Origin: Verrucomicrobiota bacterium
GTDB lineage: Bacteria > Verrucomicrobiota > Verrucomicrobiia > Chthoniobacterales > UBA10450
NCBI GenBank assembly: GCA_003218345.1
Contig: QHNF01000045.1
Span: 1-11,887 of the forward strand
DNA: 11,887 nucleotides
Direction: 5' to 3'
A program made the translations under genes and the position numbers. Below, one piece after another: positions 1 to 7,091 of this stretch (position 1 is the stretch's first letter; every line of letters starts with the position of its first letter). The notes under the pieces are model-generated. The model was not told the DNA's origin. It searched no databases and worked only from the letters and a program-made list of their open reading frames with translations.

Positions 1-582
1 GTGTGGACGTTCTTGCGCAGGCTGCCATGTGATGTCGTAAATCTTATCGGGCGGCCGCACATATTTCTGCGGCTGCCGGTGACAATCCAGGCACCATTTC
101 ATGTATAGAGTGTTCACCCGCCAGGTGAGCGGCATTTGATCGATGCGCCCGTGGCAAGTGGAGCAACCGATGCCTTTCGCGATGTGAATGCTGTGATTGA
201 AGTAGACGAAACCGGGTAAATCGTGAACGCGATTCCATTTTAACGGAGTGTTTGTAGCGAGACTTTGACGAACCGGCGCCAGCACCGGCGCATCGGTGAA
301 GATTTGCGAATGGCAGGTCATGCAGGTTTGAGTCGACGGTAATCCGGCGAACGCCGATTTTTCTACTGAGGCATGGCAGTAGCGGCAATCGATGCCGTCA
401 TCGCCCACGTGATGTTTGTGGCTGAATGGCACCGGTTGGTCGAACGGCACGCCCACGTAGGTAGTATACGGCGACCAGTAAATCGTCGACGTCGCCCAAA
501 CTGCGCCACAAACCAGAACGACCGTACCGAAGATGATTACCTGGGAGTAAACGTTCCCGCGCGGCGAGAAAAGCTGGGCCAT
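1..582 (-). CDS. actA: Alternative complex III multiheme cytochrome c subunit ActA (N-terminal part; gene continues past base 1)
   Basis: ActA is the membrane-anchored multiheme c-type cytochrome of alternative complex III, a quinol-oxidising complex that passes electrons to periplasmic acceptors or an associated oxidase. Translation from the ATG at 582 gives 194 residues open to the window edge. Residues about 14-36 form one hydrophobic anchor, followed by 'YWSPY' and a histidine cluster (FSHKHH, 53-58). Four CxxCH heme sites are visible: CRYCH 66-70, CMTCH 87-91, CSTCH 140-144 and CLDCH 164-168. The family usually has five, so a fifth would lie off the edge. The start 'MAQLFSPRGN' fits the family. 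No strong Shine-Dalgarno site precedes it; AAGGAAAA lies about 13 nt upstream. In known clusters actA leads actBCDEF, which would lie to the left of this window. Family assignment is from motif pattern and is strong; the operon is inferred. Confidence 0.88.
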   Translation of the reverse strand, partial: MAQLFSPRGNVYSQVIIFGTVVLVCGAVWATSTIYWSPYTTYVGVPFDQPVPFSHKHHVGDDGIDCRYCHASVEKSAFAGLPSTQTCMTCHSQIFTDAPVLAPVRQSLATNTPLKWNRVHDLPGFVYFNHSIHIAKGIGCSTCHGRIDQMPLTWRVNTLYMKWCLDCHRQPQKYVRPPDKIYDITWQPAQERPH

Positions 583-804
583 GAAGAGCTAAAGTTTTCC
601 TTGTTCGCAAAAATGAATCGCGCATGCAAGCAAGCTGGGACGCCTGCAGCCGGTTTACCGCAATGTTGGGACCCTCACATGGTAGCGCGCGACTCCGAAA
701 TTCTTCGCGAGCAGGCCGCTCGCCACGGCGCAGCCCGTCTAAGGCGGAGGCGGATTGGGCGCGCCGCGACAAACGACGCAGGACACAGGATTCTTTTACA
801 ACAT
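583..804. other. Intergenic region upstream of actA
   Basis: This 222-bp space lies between the end of the methyltransferase pseudogene and the actA start, both on the minus strand. It should hold the actA promoter if actA is transcribed on its own, but I could not pick a convincing -35/-10 pair. Open frames crossing it on both strands have no recognisable domain and overlap actA antisense, so I treat them as chance. The minus-strand text around 705-755 is GC-rich and reads like a dispersed repeat, which I cannot confirm from one copy. Confidence 0.4.
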
Positions 805-2003
805 TTAGTTTAGTTCGAGCGCAGAGCGCGGGTCGCGCGCGAACTTAAAGCCCGCCAGCGGCAGCGCGGGATCGACATTTTTTGCGAGCGCGAGTACCTG
901 AAACGCGCGGCCCAGCATTTCCGGGTGCAGCAATGTTTGGAGCGCGCGTTTGGTTCTACGACCGGCATCAGCAATTTGAACTTGACGGCTTAAAGCCGTC
1001 GAGTTTAAGCCCAAAAGATTTCGGCCCAGCAGATTTGGCCAGGTAGAGATGATGCCGGTGAGGAAGTGATGTTGATCGGTGAATCCAGCAACCGGCAAGC
1101 CGTTTGCCTGCGCGCGCTCTGCAATGCTCTTCCAATGCACGTCCATCGTAATATCTGCGTGACCGATTTGCTCGAAGGGCGAATCCAGATGTTGATGTTG
1201 CGCGCGGACCTGAACGCTTTCTTGAAATTCGTCATCCACGCGTCCGTAATCGATCGCTATGATATAGCCGCGCCGCAGATTCGCGGCGAGGCTGTCGATC
1301 CAATCGAGTGCCGGTTGATTGAAAACCCCCCTCTCGGTAGACGGCTTGGAAGCCCTGCTCGCAGCAGTTTCGCGCAGCGATGCAGGCGTGGCCGCCGTTC
1401 GTTGAGAAAGCGGGCGCTCGACGAGCACAAACTTGTCGTCTTGAAGATCGACAAGTTTTTCCATCCCGCCGCTGATCAAGCGCACCGGCAGTGCGTCTAG
1501 CAGTTCATTGGAAAAATGGACGCCGACGAATGGTTGAAGCGAATCACGCCATTCGATCTTGCTGCCAAATGGTTCCAGGATCCGCGATTGTCGCTCTTGC
1601 AATATCGGAAATGGCTCGACTATTGGTAGCGCACAACCGCGAAGAATTCCGGCGCGTGTTTTTGCGCAGATTGGAGAACGTCGCGCGCGAACTGCCCGTC
1701 GTGGGCGCCCTGCTCAACAATTAAGAAATTGTCGATTTTGCCAAGACGTTCCCAGATTTCGGTAAATTGCGCGGCCATCAGTTGCCCGAACAGGGGGCCG
1801 ACGCTCACATTGGTGAAGTAATCGCCTTTTCGCCCAATCGAGCAGCGGCCAGAGGAATAATATCCGTGCTCGGGGTGGTACAGCGCTTGTTGCATGAACC
1901 AGGCAAAAGATACCGGACCGCGATTGTTAATCTCGTTGAGAATGAGTTCGACGAGAGCGGGATTCCCAGTTTGCGTCCTCAACATCCAATGCTCAACGCT
2001 CAA
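805..2003 (-). pseudogene. MidA/NDUFAF7-family SAM-dependent methyltransferase (COG1565), split by a one-base deletion
   Basis: Two adjacent minus-strand frames together make one COG1565 protein of about 399 residues, the usual family length. The first (2003 to 1620, 127 aa) has 'ALYHPEHGYYSS', 'GDYFTNVSVGPLFGQL' and the SAM-binding glycine motif 'VEQGAHDG', and ends 'VVRYQ' at a TAG. The second (from about 1620 to 805) resumes with 'VEPFPILQERQ' and has 'VHFSNELLDALPV', 'GYIIAIDYG' and 'IGHADITMDVHW'. Restoring one A in CCAATAG (about 1623-1626) gives 'RYQIVEP', the expected family text, so the break is a -1 indel and not two genes. The stretch after DYG is also slightly shorter than I expect. 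The mitochondrial homologue methylates a complex I subunit; whether this one acts on a respiratory complex is unknown, though actA is next downstream. The 2003 ATG lies inside a heptamer repeat; the ATG at 1985 is an alternative. A sequencing error is possible. Confidence 0.82.
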
Positions 2004-2066
2004 TGCTCAACGCTCAAGTCAAACAGCGCGCGAGACAATTGGACGTTGAACGTTGAGCGTTGGACG
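1991..2066. repeat. Inverted pair of four-unit heptamer tandem repeats
   Basis: Bases 1991-2018 are four heptamers of the form GCTCAA(C/T/G). After a 20-nt spacer, 2039-2066 holds four heptamers of the form TTG(A/G)(A/G)CG, the reverse complement of the same unit. The two arrays therefore face each other and could fold into an imperfect stem with several G-U pairs. They lie between the divergent methyltransferase and penicillin-binding protein genes and run into the apparent 5' end of the methyltransferase frame. A third array of the same family is at 7002-7022. Confidence 0.8.
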
Positions 2067-2104
2067 TTTGCCCCCTAAATTGCGCCACATAGTCATTTGC
2101 TCAT

Positions 2105-4759
2105 TTGAGACTGCCCAACACATATCTGAGGCCCCCGCCGGGCTACCGCTTTCGACCGCCCTGGTATTCCAGGCCGTGGTTCTACCTTCCCGTCGTCGTC
2201 ATTGCAGTGTTGGCCATTACCTTGACAGTTTACATTTCCAGTCTGGTAGCCGACCTCCAAGCACAGGCCAGAACGTTCGATCTAAACCAGCTCGAACAAA
2301 TGGAATCAGCGAGCGTGATTCTCGATCGCAACGGCAAGATCTTCGGCCAAATCTATGTTGAGAACCGCGAGACGGTGCCGTACGACCAGTTGCCTCCCGA
2401 TCTCGTCAAGGCTGTTGTGGCGGTCGAGGATGCAAAGTTTTATCAGCACCACGGCTACGATTTGCTCGGGATCATCCGTGCAGCACTTAAGAATTTGACG
2501 GCCGGCCATGTGCGCCAAGGTGCAAGCACGATTACACAGCAACTGGCGCGCAACAGTTTTTCGCTCAAGCAAAAAACGTTTCGCCGCAAGCTGCTCGAGT
2601 TTTTTCTGGCGCAACGAATCGAAGAGCACTTCGGCAAACAAAAAATCATGGAGCTGTATCTGAACCGGATTTATTTCGGAGGCGGGCTTTATGGAGCGGA
2701 AGCAGCGGCGCGAGGTTACTTCGGCAAGTCCGCGCGCGAAATGTCGCTGGCGGAATGCGCCACGCTCGCGGGCCTGATCAAAAGTCCAAACAGGTTGTCG
2801 CCGTGGACGGATCGCGCCGCTTCACGTGAAGTGCGCGACTATGCGCTCGATCGGATGCGCGATCTTGACTTCATCAGCCGTGAACAATACGCCGATGCGC
2901 GCGCGCAGGAGATCGTCATCGGCAATCGGCAAAACGCGCAGGGACAAACCTACGCGGTCGATTACATCCGCCAGCAGGTAATCGCGGCAGTCGGATGGAA
3001 CCGCGCGATGAACGAAGGCTTTCGTATTCACACCACCATCGATGTCGATCTGCAAAAGGTTGCTGAGGATTCTCTCCGGGCCAATCTCGACCGGATTGAG
3101 AAGAATGCTGACTACAACCATCAGACTTATGCCGATTATGCGGCCACTTTTCGCAAAGCAAAAGCAAGTGGCACGATGTCTGATCAGCCCGCGCCAGAGT
3201 ATCTTCAAGGCGCGGTGATCGGCCTGGACAACGCAACAGGCGATATTCTGGTGCTCGTGGGCGGGCGTGATTTCGAGCACAACCAGTACGACCGCGCACT
3301 GCAAGCCCGCCGACCCGCTGGGACAGCGATCTTGCCGTTCGTTTATGCGGCTGCTTTTGAAAAAGGAATGTTTCCCGGATCGCTTGTAGAAGATTCGCCG
3401 CTGGACAATCGCGCGGTCATGATCGGTGGCACAACAGGAATTCTTGGCGAATGGGGACCTGAAAGCGCTGATAACCGCTATGAAGGCGCGATGACAGCCA
3501 GGCAGGCGCTGGCCAAATCAAAAAATGGCGCAACCGTCCGCATTGGAATGAACGCGGGAATCGATTCAGTCCTGCAGCTTTGCTCCGCTGCAGGCATTCG
3601 TTCCCCGCTTCGTCCTTATCCGGCCACGTTTCTCGGCAGCAGCGAGGTCACTCTGGCCGAGCTCGCGCTCGCGTACACTATATTTCCAAACGGCGGCTGG
3701 CGGCCAAACTCATCACACATTTTGGAACGCATTGAAGAAAAGGACGGAACACTGGTTTGGGACGCAAAGCAGGAGAGCATTCGGAAACTAGTCATTAGAC
3801 CTGAAACCGCGTACGAAGTGCATTCCTGTCTTGTAGACGCACTCCAATCGGGCACTGGAAAAGCTGCCTTCACGCAATTTGGTCTGAAGAGAATGCCCGC
3901 GGCGGGCAAAACCGGCACCGCGTATGACTTTACCGATGCTCTGTTTGCCGGATACGATTCCAATTTTGCTTGCGCTGTTTGGGCCGGCTTCGACAAGCCG
4001 CAGAAGATTTATCGCGGCGCATTTGGGCGCGAGCTCGCCCTGCCGGTTTGGGCCGATATCATGAACGCCGCCGCTCAGCGTTATCCGCCGCGAGAAATCA
4101 AACAGTCGGCGACTCTAAATCAGGTCGAGATTTGTTCGAGGTCCGGCCTACTCGCCACCGACAAATGTTATGACGCCGTGAAAACGGCAAACGGCGATAC
4201 CGTTCAGCGACGCACTACCTACATGGAAATTGCGACACAGTCGCAAGCGCCTACCGAGCCTTGCAATGTCCACGGTGAAGCGCGCGCGCGCCTTGCTCGC
4301 GATTTTCCTTCCAGCGATTTGCCGCGCGCCGCTCTCGCTGTGGACCTGAGCGAGGTCATGCCAGTCGCAATAAAAACTCCAACGTTGTTAGCCGACAAGG
4401 ACCCCTACAATTCTCTTAAGTCGACACTGAAACCCGAGCCAGCGCCGCAGGCCGAAAAAGAAATCGCCGAGAGACGAAAGACCGGCACGGAAACCGACGC
4501 CGATCGGACAACCCCGGTCCCGGTAAGGGCGGTTGACCCCAGTCGCCCGGCGGGAGAGACCAGCCAACCTGCAGGAGAAACGGCTAATCAGACCGCGCAA
4601 TCGGTTATCCCGATCAGAAAAGCGATCCCAGTCCAACCGCAGGATAAAAAGCCAGTCGAGATCCGGCGTGCGATACCAGTCAAACCGCTCGATCAAGAGG
4701 AAGAGGACAAGACGCTGTTGAAGGCGGCGACGCCGCAGCCGAGCGATCTGGACGAATAA
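2105..4759 (+). CDS. Class A penicillin-binding protein (PBP1-type) with degenerate transpeptidase active site
   Basis: The protein has 884 residues. Residues 26-48 form one membrane anchor after a short basic, proline-rich cytoplasmic tail. Residues about 75-240 are a GT51 peptidoglycan glycosyltransferase: EDAKFYQHHG 109-118 (catalytic Glu109), GASTITQQLARN 139-150, RKLLE 161-165 (second Glu165) and a LYLN/YFGGGLYG segment near 184-197. This domain polymerises lipid II into glycan strands in the periplasm. Residues about 365-660 are a transpeptidase fold with SxN (SKN 472-474) and KTGT 602-605, but the place of the catalytic SxxK reads TAIL 407-410 ('RRPAGTAILPFVY'), so nucleophile and general base are both missing. 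A two-cysteine segment with a distal CxxH (677-723) is common in PBP1 proteins. Residues about 725-884 are a charged, proline-rich tail with the repeat 'RKAIPVQP'/'RRAIPVKP'. Start is TTG; an in-frame TAG at 2090-2092 rules out a start further upstream, and the first ATG would remove the anchor. Confidence 0.93.
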   Translation: MRLPNTYLRPPPGYRFRPPWYSRPWFYLPVVVIAVLAITLTVYISSLVADLQAQARTFDLNQLEQMESASVILDRNGKIFGQIYVENRETVPYDQLPPDLVKAVVAVEDAKFYQHHGYDLLGIIRAALKNLTAGHVRQGASTITQQLARNSFSLKQKTFRRKLLEFFLAQRIEEHFGKQKIMELYLNRIYFGGGLYGAEAAARGYFGKSAREMSLAECATLAGLIKSPNRLSPWTDRAASREVRDYALDRMRDLDFISREQYADARAQEIVIGNRQNAQGQTYAVDYIRQQVIAAVGWNRAMNEGFRIHTTIDVDLQKVAEDSLRANLDRIEKNADYNHQTYADYAATFRKAKASGTMSDQPAPEYLQGAVIGLDNATGDILVLVGGRDFEHNQYDRALQARRPAGTAILPFVYAAAFEKGMFPGSLVEDSPLDNRAVMIGGTTGILGEWGPESADNRYEGAMTARQALAKSKNGATVRIGMNAGIDSVLQLCSAAGIRSPLRPYPATFLGSSEVTLAELALAYTIFPNGGWRPNSSHILERIEEKDGTLVWDAKQESIRKLVIRPETAYEVHSCLVDALQSGTGKAAFTQFGLKRMPAAGKTGTAYDFTDALFAGYDSNFACAVWAGFDKPQKIYRGAFGRELALPVWADIMNAAAQRYPPREIKQSATLNQVEICSRSGLLATDKCYDAVKTANGDTVQRRTTYMEIATQSQAPTEPCNVHGEARARLARDFPSSDLPRAALAVDLSEVMPVAIKTPTLLADKDPYNSLKSTLKPEPAPQAEKEIAERRKTGTETDADRTTPVPVRAVDPSRPAGETSQPAGETANQTAQSVIPIRKAIPVQPQDKKPVEIRRAIPVKPLDQEEEDKTLLKAATPQPSDLDE

Positions 4760-4767
4760 GCGGTTGA

Positions 4768-4986
4768 GCCCGCGAATCACGCGAATTTGCGCGAATAAGA
4801 TCTCGGAAAAACAAAGCTCTAATGACCAAGAACGAAGGAACGACAAAAGCCAAAGATCACGGAATCGGTGAAGGTCTTCTCGTCATTCGACCTTCGTCAT
4901 TCATCCGTCATCCGTCATTCGTCATTCGTCATTTCGCCGAGTCTCTTTCTTGCGGCTATTCGCGTCAATTTGCGTGATTCGCGGGC
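4768..4986. repeat. 219-bp element with 30-bp terminal inverted repeats (MITE/REPIN-like)
   Basis: The arms at 4768-4797 and 4957-4986 match in inverted orientation at 27 of 30 bases (both ends begin GCCCGCGAATCACGC on their own strand). The element starts eight bases after the penicillin-binding protein stop codon and ends ten bases before the likely ATG of the next gene. Inside, 4905-4932 is four tandem heptamers of (C/T)CGTCAT, with looser copies from 4881. No open frame inside resembles a transposase, so if mobile it would depend on an enzyme elsewhere. Confidence 0.8.
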
Positions 4987-4996
4987 CGATCCGGCA

Positions 4997-6040
4997 ATGA
5001 CATCACAAAGCGCAGACGATTTTCGGTTAACCGTTCTGAACCCGGGCGGGCGCGATCCGGAACAACAGTTTCACCACCCGCTTGCTCTAGGCGAAGGCGC
5101 ACACCCGCCGATCAATTTCCACGGCTTTGCTGCGTGCACGCTGGGAGCTTTTCATCGTGATCCGCGGCGCGCGATCGCAGAGGACACGCCGGTTCTTCTT
5201 CTTTTGCGCGGCGATTTTCGCGATTCAGAGCGCGCATTAAGCGATCTGAAGAAGCACGGTCGCACCGTCGCTGTTTCACTAAAGGAGACTGGGCTTCACC
5301 AAATTGCTCAGCAGTTGTGCGAGCGCAGGAAGTTATCGCGCTTTATGAAAATCCTGGCGCAAGCCGATGGATGCATCGCTACAACTCCCGAAGCCGCGGA
5401 AATCTACCAGCGCACCCGCTGGAGCCTGAGGCGGGTGACCTTTATCCCCACTCCCTATCCTATCGAAGACCAAAGATGGGACTTTTCTATGTCGCCTAAC
5501 GAGCAATCGGGAATTCTTGTCGGCACACGCGAATGGGACGTGCCGTCGCGCAATCATTTCGCGGCGCTGCTAGTCGCGCGGGAGCTTTGCGAAGCGACAG
5601 GTGAACCGGTCACTGTTGTTAATCTGAATGGACGTAAAGAGGAACGATTGCTTGCCCAGCTAAAATTTCCGGAGGGAAAACTCCGCGTAATTGAGAAAAG
5701 GAAGGCCTATCCGGATTATCTGCGCGATGTGGCGCAGCATAAGATCGTTTTGCATTTGGATCGTAGCCACGTACCGGGCCAGGTGGCCGGCGACGCTCTC
5801 CTCACCCGGATCGCCTGCGTGGGTGGCGACGGCGCGATTGAAAGAATTGCGTTTTCGAAAACGTGCGGCGAAGGTCGAACGATTACTGAAATCACTTCGA
5901 TGGCTCTTGACCTATTGAAAAGTGCCGATTTACGTGCGGCGATTGTGGCCGAATCGCAGCAGCGCGCACTCGAGCGGCTTTCGTTTCAAGCAGTACGTTC
6001 GCAACTGGCGACGTTTTTTGCTCAGTTCGGGGAAAGATAA
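4997..6040 (+). CDS. Glycosyltransferase-like (GT-B fold candidate) protein
   Basis: The 347-residue soluble protein shows no signal peptide or membrane segment. Its N-terminal half has a beta-strand/loop pattern (VLLLLRGDF 66-74) and ends in 'CIATTPEAAEIYQRT', then 'VTFIPTPYPI' 147-156, the kind of linker seen between the two halves of GT-B glycosyltransferases. The second half begins 'SGILVGTREWDVPSRNHFAA' (171-190) and has 'VPGQVAGDALLTRIACVGGDGAIER' in a position resembling the sugar-nucleotide binding part of GT4 enzymes. I cannot name donor or acceptor. The frame is open back to 4868, but residues before 4997 are translated repeat sequence (the heptamers read as RHSSVIRHSSF), so I start at the ATG at 4997. 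The upstream penicillin-binding protein is on the same strand, 237 bp away. CDS status is solid; function is tentative. Confidence 0.72.
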   Translation: MTSQSADDFRLTVLNPGGRDPEQQFHHPLALGEGAHPPINFHGFAACTLGAFHRDPRRAIAEDTPVLLLLRGDFRDSERALSDLKKHGRTVAVSLKETGLHQIAQQLCERRKLSRFMKILAQADGCIATTPEAAEIYQRTRWSLRRVTFIPTPYPIEDQRWDFSMSPNEQSGILVGTREWDVPSRNHFAALLVARELCEATGEPVTVVNLNGRKEERLLAQLKFPEGKLRVIEKRKAYPDYLRDVAQHKIVLHLDRSHVPGQVAGDALLTRIACVGGDGAIERIAFSKTCGEGRTITEITSMALDLLKSADLRAAIVAESQQRALERLSFQAVRSQLATFFAQFGER

Positions 6041-6044
6041 AATC

Positions 6045-6073
6045 GCGGATTACTCCGATAGGGCGGATTAAAC
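6045..6073. repeat. Degenerate copy of the 'CGCGGATTAC' intergenic repeat
   Basis: The sequence just after the glycosyltransferase-like gene (CGCGGATTAC, then CCGAT and GCGGATTAAAC) resembles the left half of the repeat region at 9242-9338. The match is imperfect and only one arm is clear, so it may be a decayed copy. Confidence 0.4.
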
Positions 6074-6163
6074 CCGTTTGCTATAACCACGGATGCACTC
6101 GAATCGAGACGTAATGCCCGGCTTGCCGAAGCCGCAGCGGACAGTAGCATGTGGTCCATCCTT

Positions 6164-6553
6164 ATGGCCGAGCGCACACACGACTGGTTCAGACAGGCCG
6201 AGGCGGATTTGCGCCTCGCTCGCACTGCGCGCGACGCTGGGCATTACGAGTGGTCTGCTTTTGCCTGCCAACAAGGCGCCGAAAAAGCCATAAAAGCGCT
6301 CTATCAACATCTGCACAAGGATGCGTGGGGTCACGTTTTGATCGCGCTGCTAGGCGCGTTGCCGGAACAAGCAAAGCCCGATGCCGACTTAATGGATCGT
6401 GCGAGAGTGCTCGACAGGCATTACATCCCTACACGTTACCCAAACGGTTTTGAACGCGGCGCACCGCTGGATTTTTATTCGCAAAAAGACGCCAACGAAG
6501 CAATTGCAAACGCGGAGGCAATCCTTGCGTTCTGTCGAAATCAGATCGGTTGA
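6164..6553 (+). CDS. HEPN domain protein (putative RNase toxin of a HEPN/MNT pair)
   Basis: This 129-residue protein is a small all-helical HEPN domain. The start 'MAERTHDWFRQAEADLRLA' and the central 'WSAFACQQGAEKAIKAL' (30-46) are the hallmark helices, and the C-terminal 'ARVLDRHYIPTRYPNGF' carries the R-x4-H motif (Arg81, His86) that forms the composite RNase site in HEPN dimers. Tyr87 and Tyr92 beside it are candidate targets for AMPylation by the partner. A longer start (ATG at 6149) adds MWSIL; I prefer 6164 because homologues of this type begin close to this point. The partner nucleotidyltransferase follows 65 bp downstream on the same strand. Pairs of this kind act as toxin-antitoxin modules in several bacteria; whether this one is toxic is not known from sequence. 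An RNA-binding accessory role without toxicity is an alternative. Confidence 0.88.
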   Translation: MAERTHDWFRQAEADLRLARTARDAGHYEWSAFACQQGAEKAIKALYQHLHKDAWGHVLIALLGALPEQAKPDADLMDRARVLDRHYIPTRYPNGFERGAPLDFYSQKDANEAIANAEAILAFCRNQIG

Positions 6554-6618
6554 TATTTGGTAGGTCGCGACCGAGCCTCCCCTGAACAAAGCCGAATGGG
6601 GGCGCGCCGCTTAGGACG

Positions 6619-6999
6619 ATGTCTCAGTCTATCGAAATCAAATCCGTTGATGCGGAACAAGTGCGCCGCTGCATGGACGAGTACGCGGCCCGGCTCCTTG
6701 CGAGCAACCCTGCGGTCGAAGAAATCATCGTCTTCGGCTCGTTCGTCGAAGACACTTACGCCCCGGGAAGCGATCTGGACGTGTTCATTGTCCTCACCAG
6801 CGCACAACAGCGGCCGCGTGACCGAATCCCGGATTTTCTGCCAAACAGATTTCCAGCGCCGATGGACATTTTTCCATTTACGCGCGCAGAGATGGCAGAA
6901 TTGGATTCATCGCCTCTGCTTGTGGCAATCAGGAAAAGCAACTGGCGCTACAAGCGATCAGGGACGCCAGCCGATCGGGACCCACTCGCGACAGAATGA
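6619..6999 (+). CDS. Minimal nucleotidyltransferase (MNT) domain protein, putative antitoxin of the HEPN/MNT pair
   Basis: The 126-residue protein is a pol-beta superfamily minimal nucleotidyltransferase. It shows the full signature GS-x10-DxD: Gly40-Ser41 in 'IIVFGSF', then Asp52 and Asp54 in 'PGSDLDVFIV', with a third acidic residue at Asp83 ('PMDIFPF'). An intact metal-binding triad suggests it can transfer a nucleotide, by analogy with MntA, which AMPylates and silences its HEPN partner. A short AGGA lies close before the ATG (6613-6616). The gene follows the HEPN gene on the same strand, so co-transcription is likely. Its stop codon runs directly into a heptamer array (7002-7022). The charged C-terminal end after 'KSNWRYKRSG' looks like a plain tail. 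Confidence 0.88.
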   Translation: MSQSIEIKSVDAEQVRRCMDEYAARLLASNPAVEEIIVFGSFVEDTYAPGSDLDVFIVLTSAQQRPRDRIPDFLPNRFPAPMDIFPFTRAEMAELDSSPLLVAIRKSNWRYKRSGTPADRDPLATE

Positions 7000-7001
7000 A
7001 C

Positions 7002-7022
7002 GCCCAACGCGCAACGTTCAAC
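7002..7022. repeat. Heptamer tandem array (three units)
   Basis: Three consecutive heptamers of the form GNNCAAC follow the nucleotidyltransferase stop codon. They belong to the same family as the arrays at 1991-2018 and 2039-2066, on the GCTCAAC strand. A fourth, weaker unit (AATGAAC, 6995-7001) overlaps the stop codon itself. Confidence 0.65.
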
Positions 7023-7041
7023 GAAAATCAAAGTGAAAACC

Positions 7042-7061
7042 GACAGGCTCGAAAGCCTGTC
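7042..7061. terminator. Perfect 8-bp hairpin with CGAA loop between convergent genes
   Basis: GACAGGCT and AGCCTGTC pair perfectly around the tetraloop CGAA. The hairpin lies between the nucleotidyltransferase (plus) and the small secreted protein gene (minus), so it could stop transcription from both sides. No T-run follows on either strand, so it is not a classical intrinsic terminator and may instead be a dispersed palindromic repeat. Confidence 0.45.
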
Positions 7062-7091
7062 TGCCGAGACAGCCAACATAGCTGTGTTCGA

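Noticed and set aside
373..813. Plus-strand 146-codon open frame opposite actA and its upstream region
   Set aside because: It is antisense to the heme-site-bearing actA frame, has no domain, signal or ribosome binding site, and is explained by the GC-rich reading of the opposite strand.
1610..1630. Programmed -1 frameshift in the methyltransferase
   Set aside because: A -1 slip would restore the frame, but there is no slippery heptamer at CCAATAG and I see no obvious downstream structure; this family is not known to use recoding. A one-base deletion is simpler.
4388..4846. Minus-strand 152-codon frame opposite the penicillin-binding protein tail
   Set aside because: Its Arg/Leu-rich text is the complement of the low-complexity tail and runs into the inverted-repeat element; no family resemblance.
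4881..4937. CRISPR-like array
   Set aside because: The units are 7 nt and contiguous, with no spacers, so this is a tandem heptamer repeat.
4868..4996. N-terminal extension of the glycosyltransferase-like protein
   Set aside because: These 43 codons are translated heptamer and inverted-repeat sequence; the ATG at 4997 gives a protein without repeat-derived residues.
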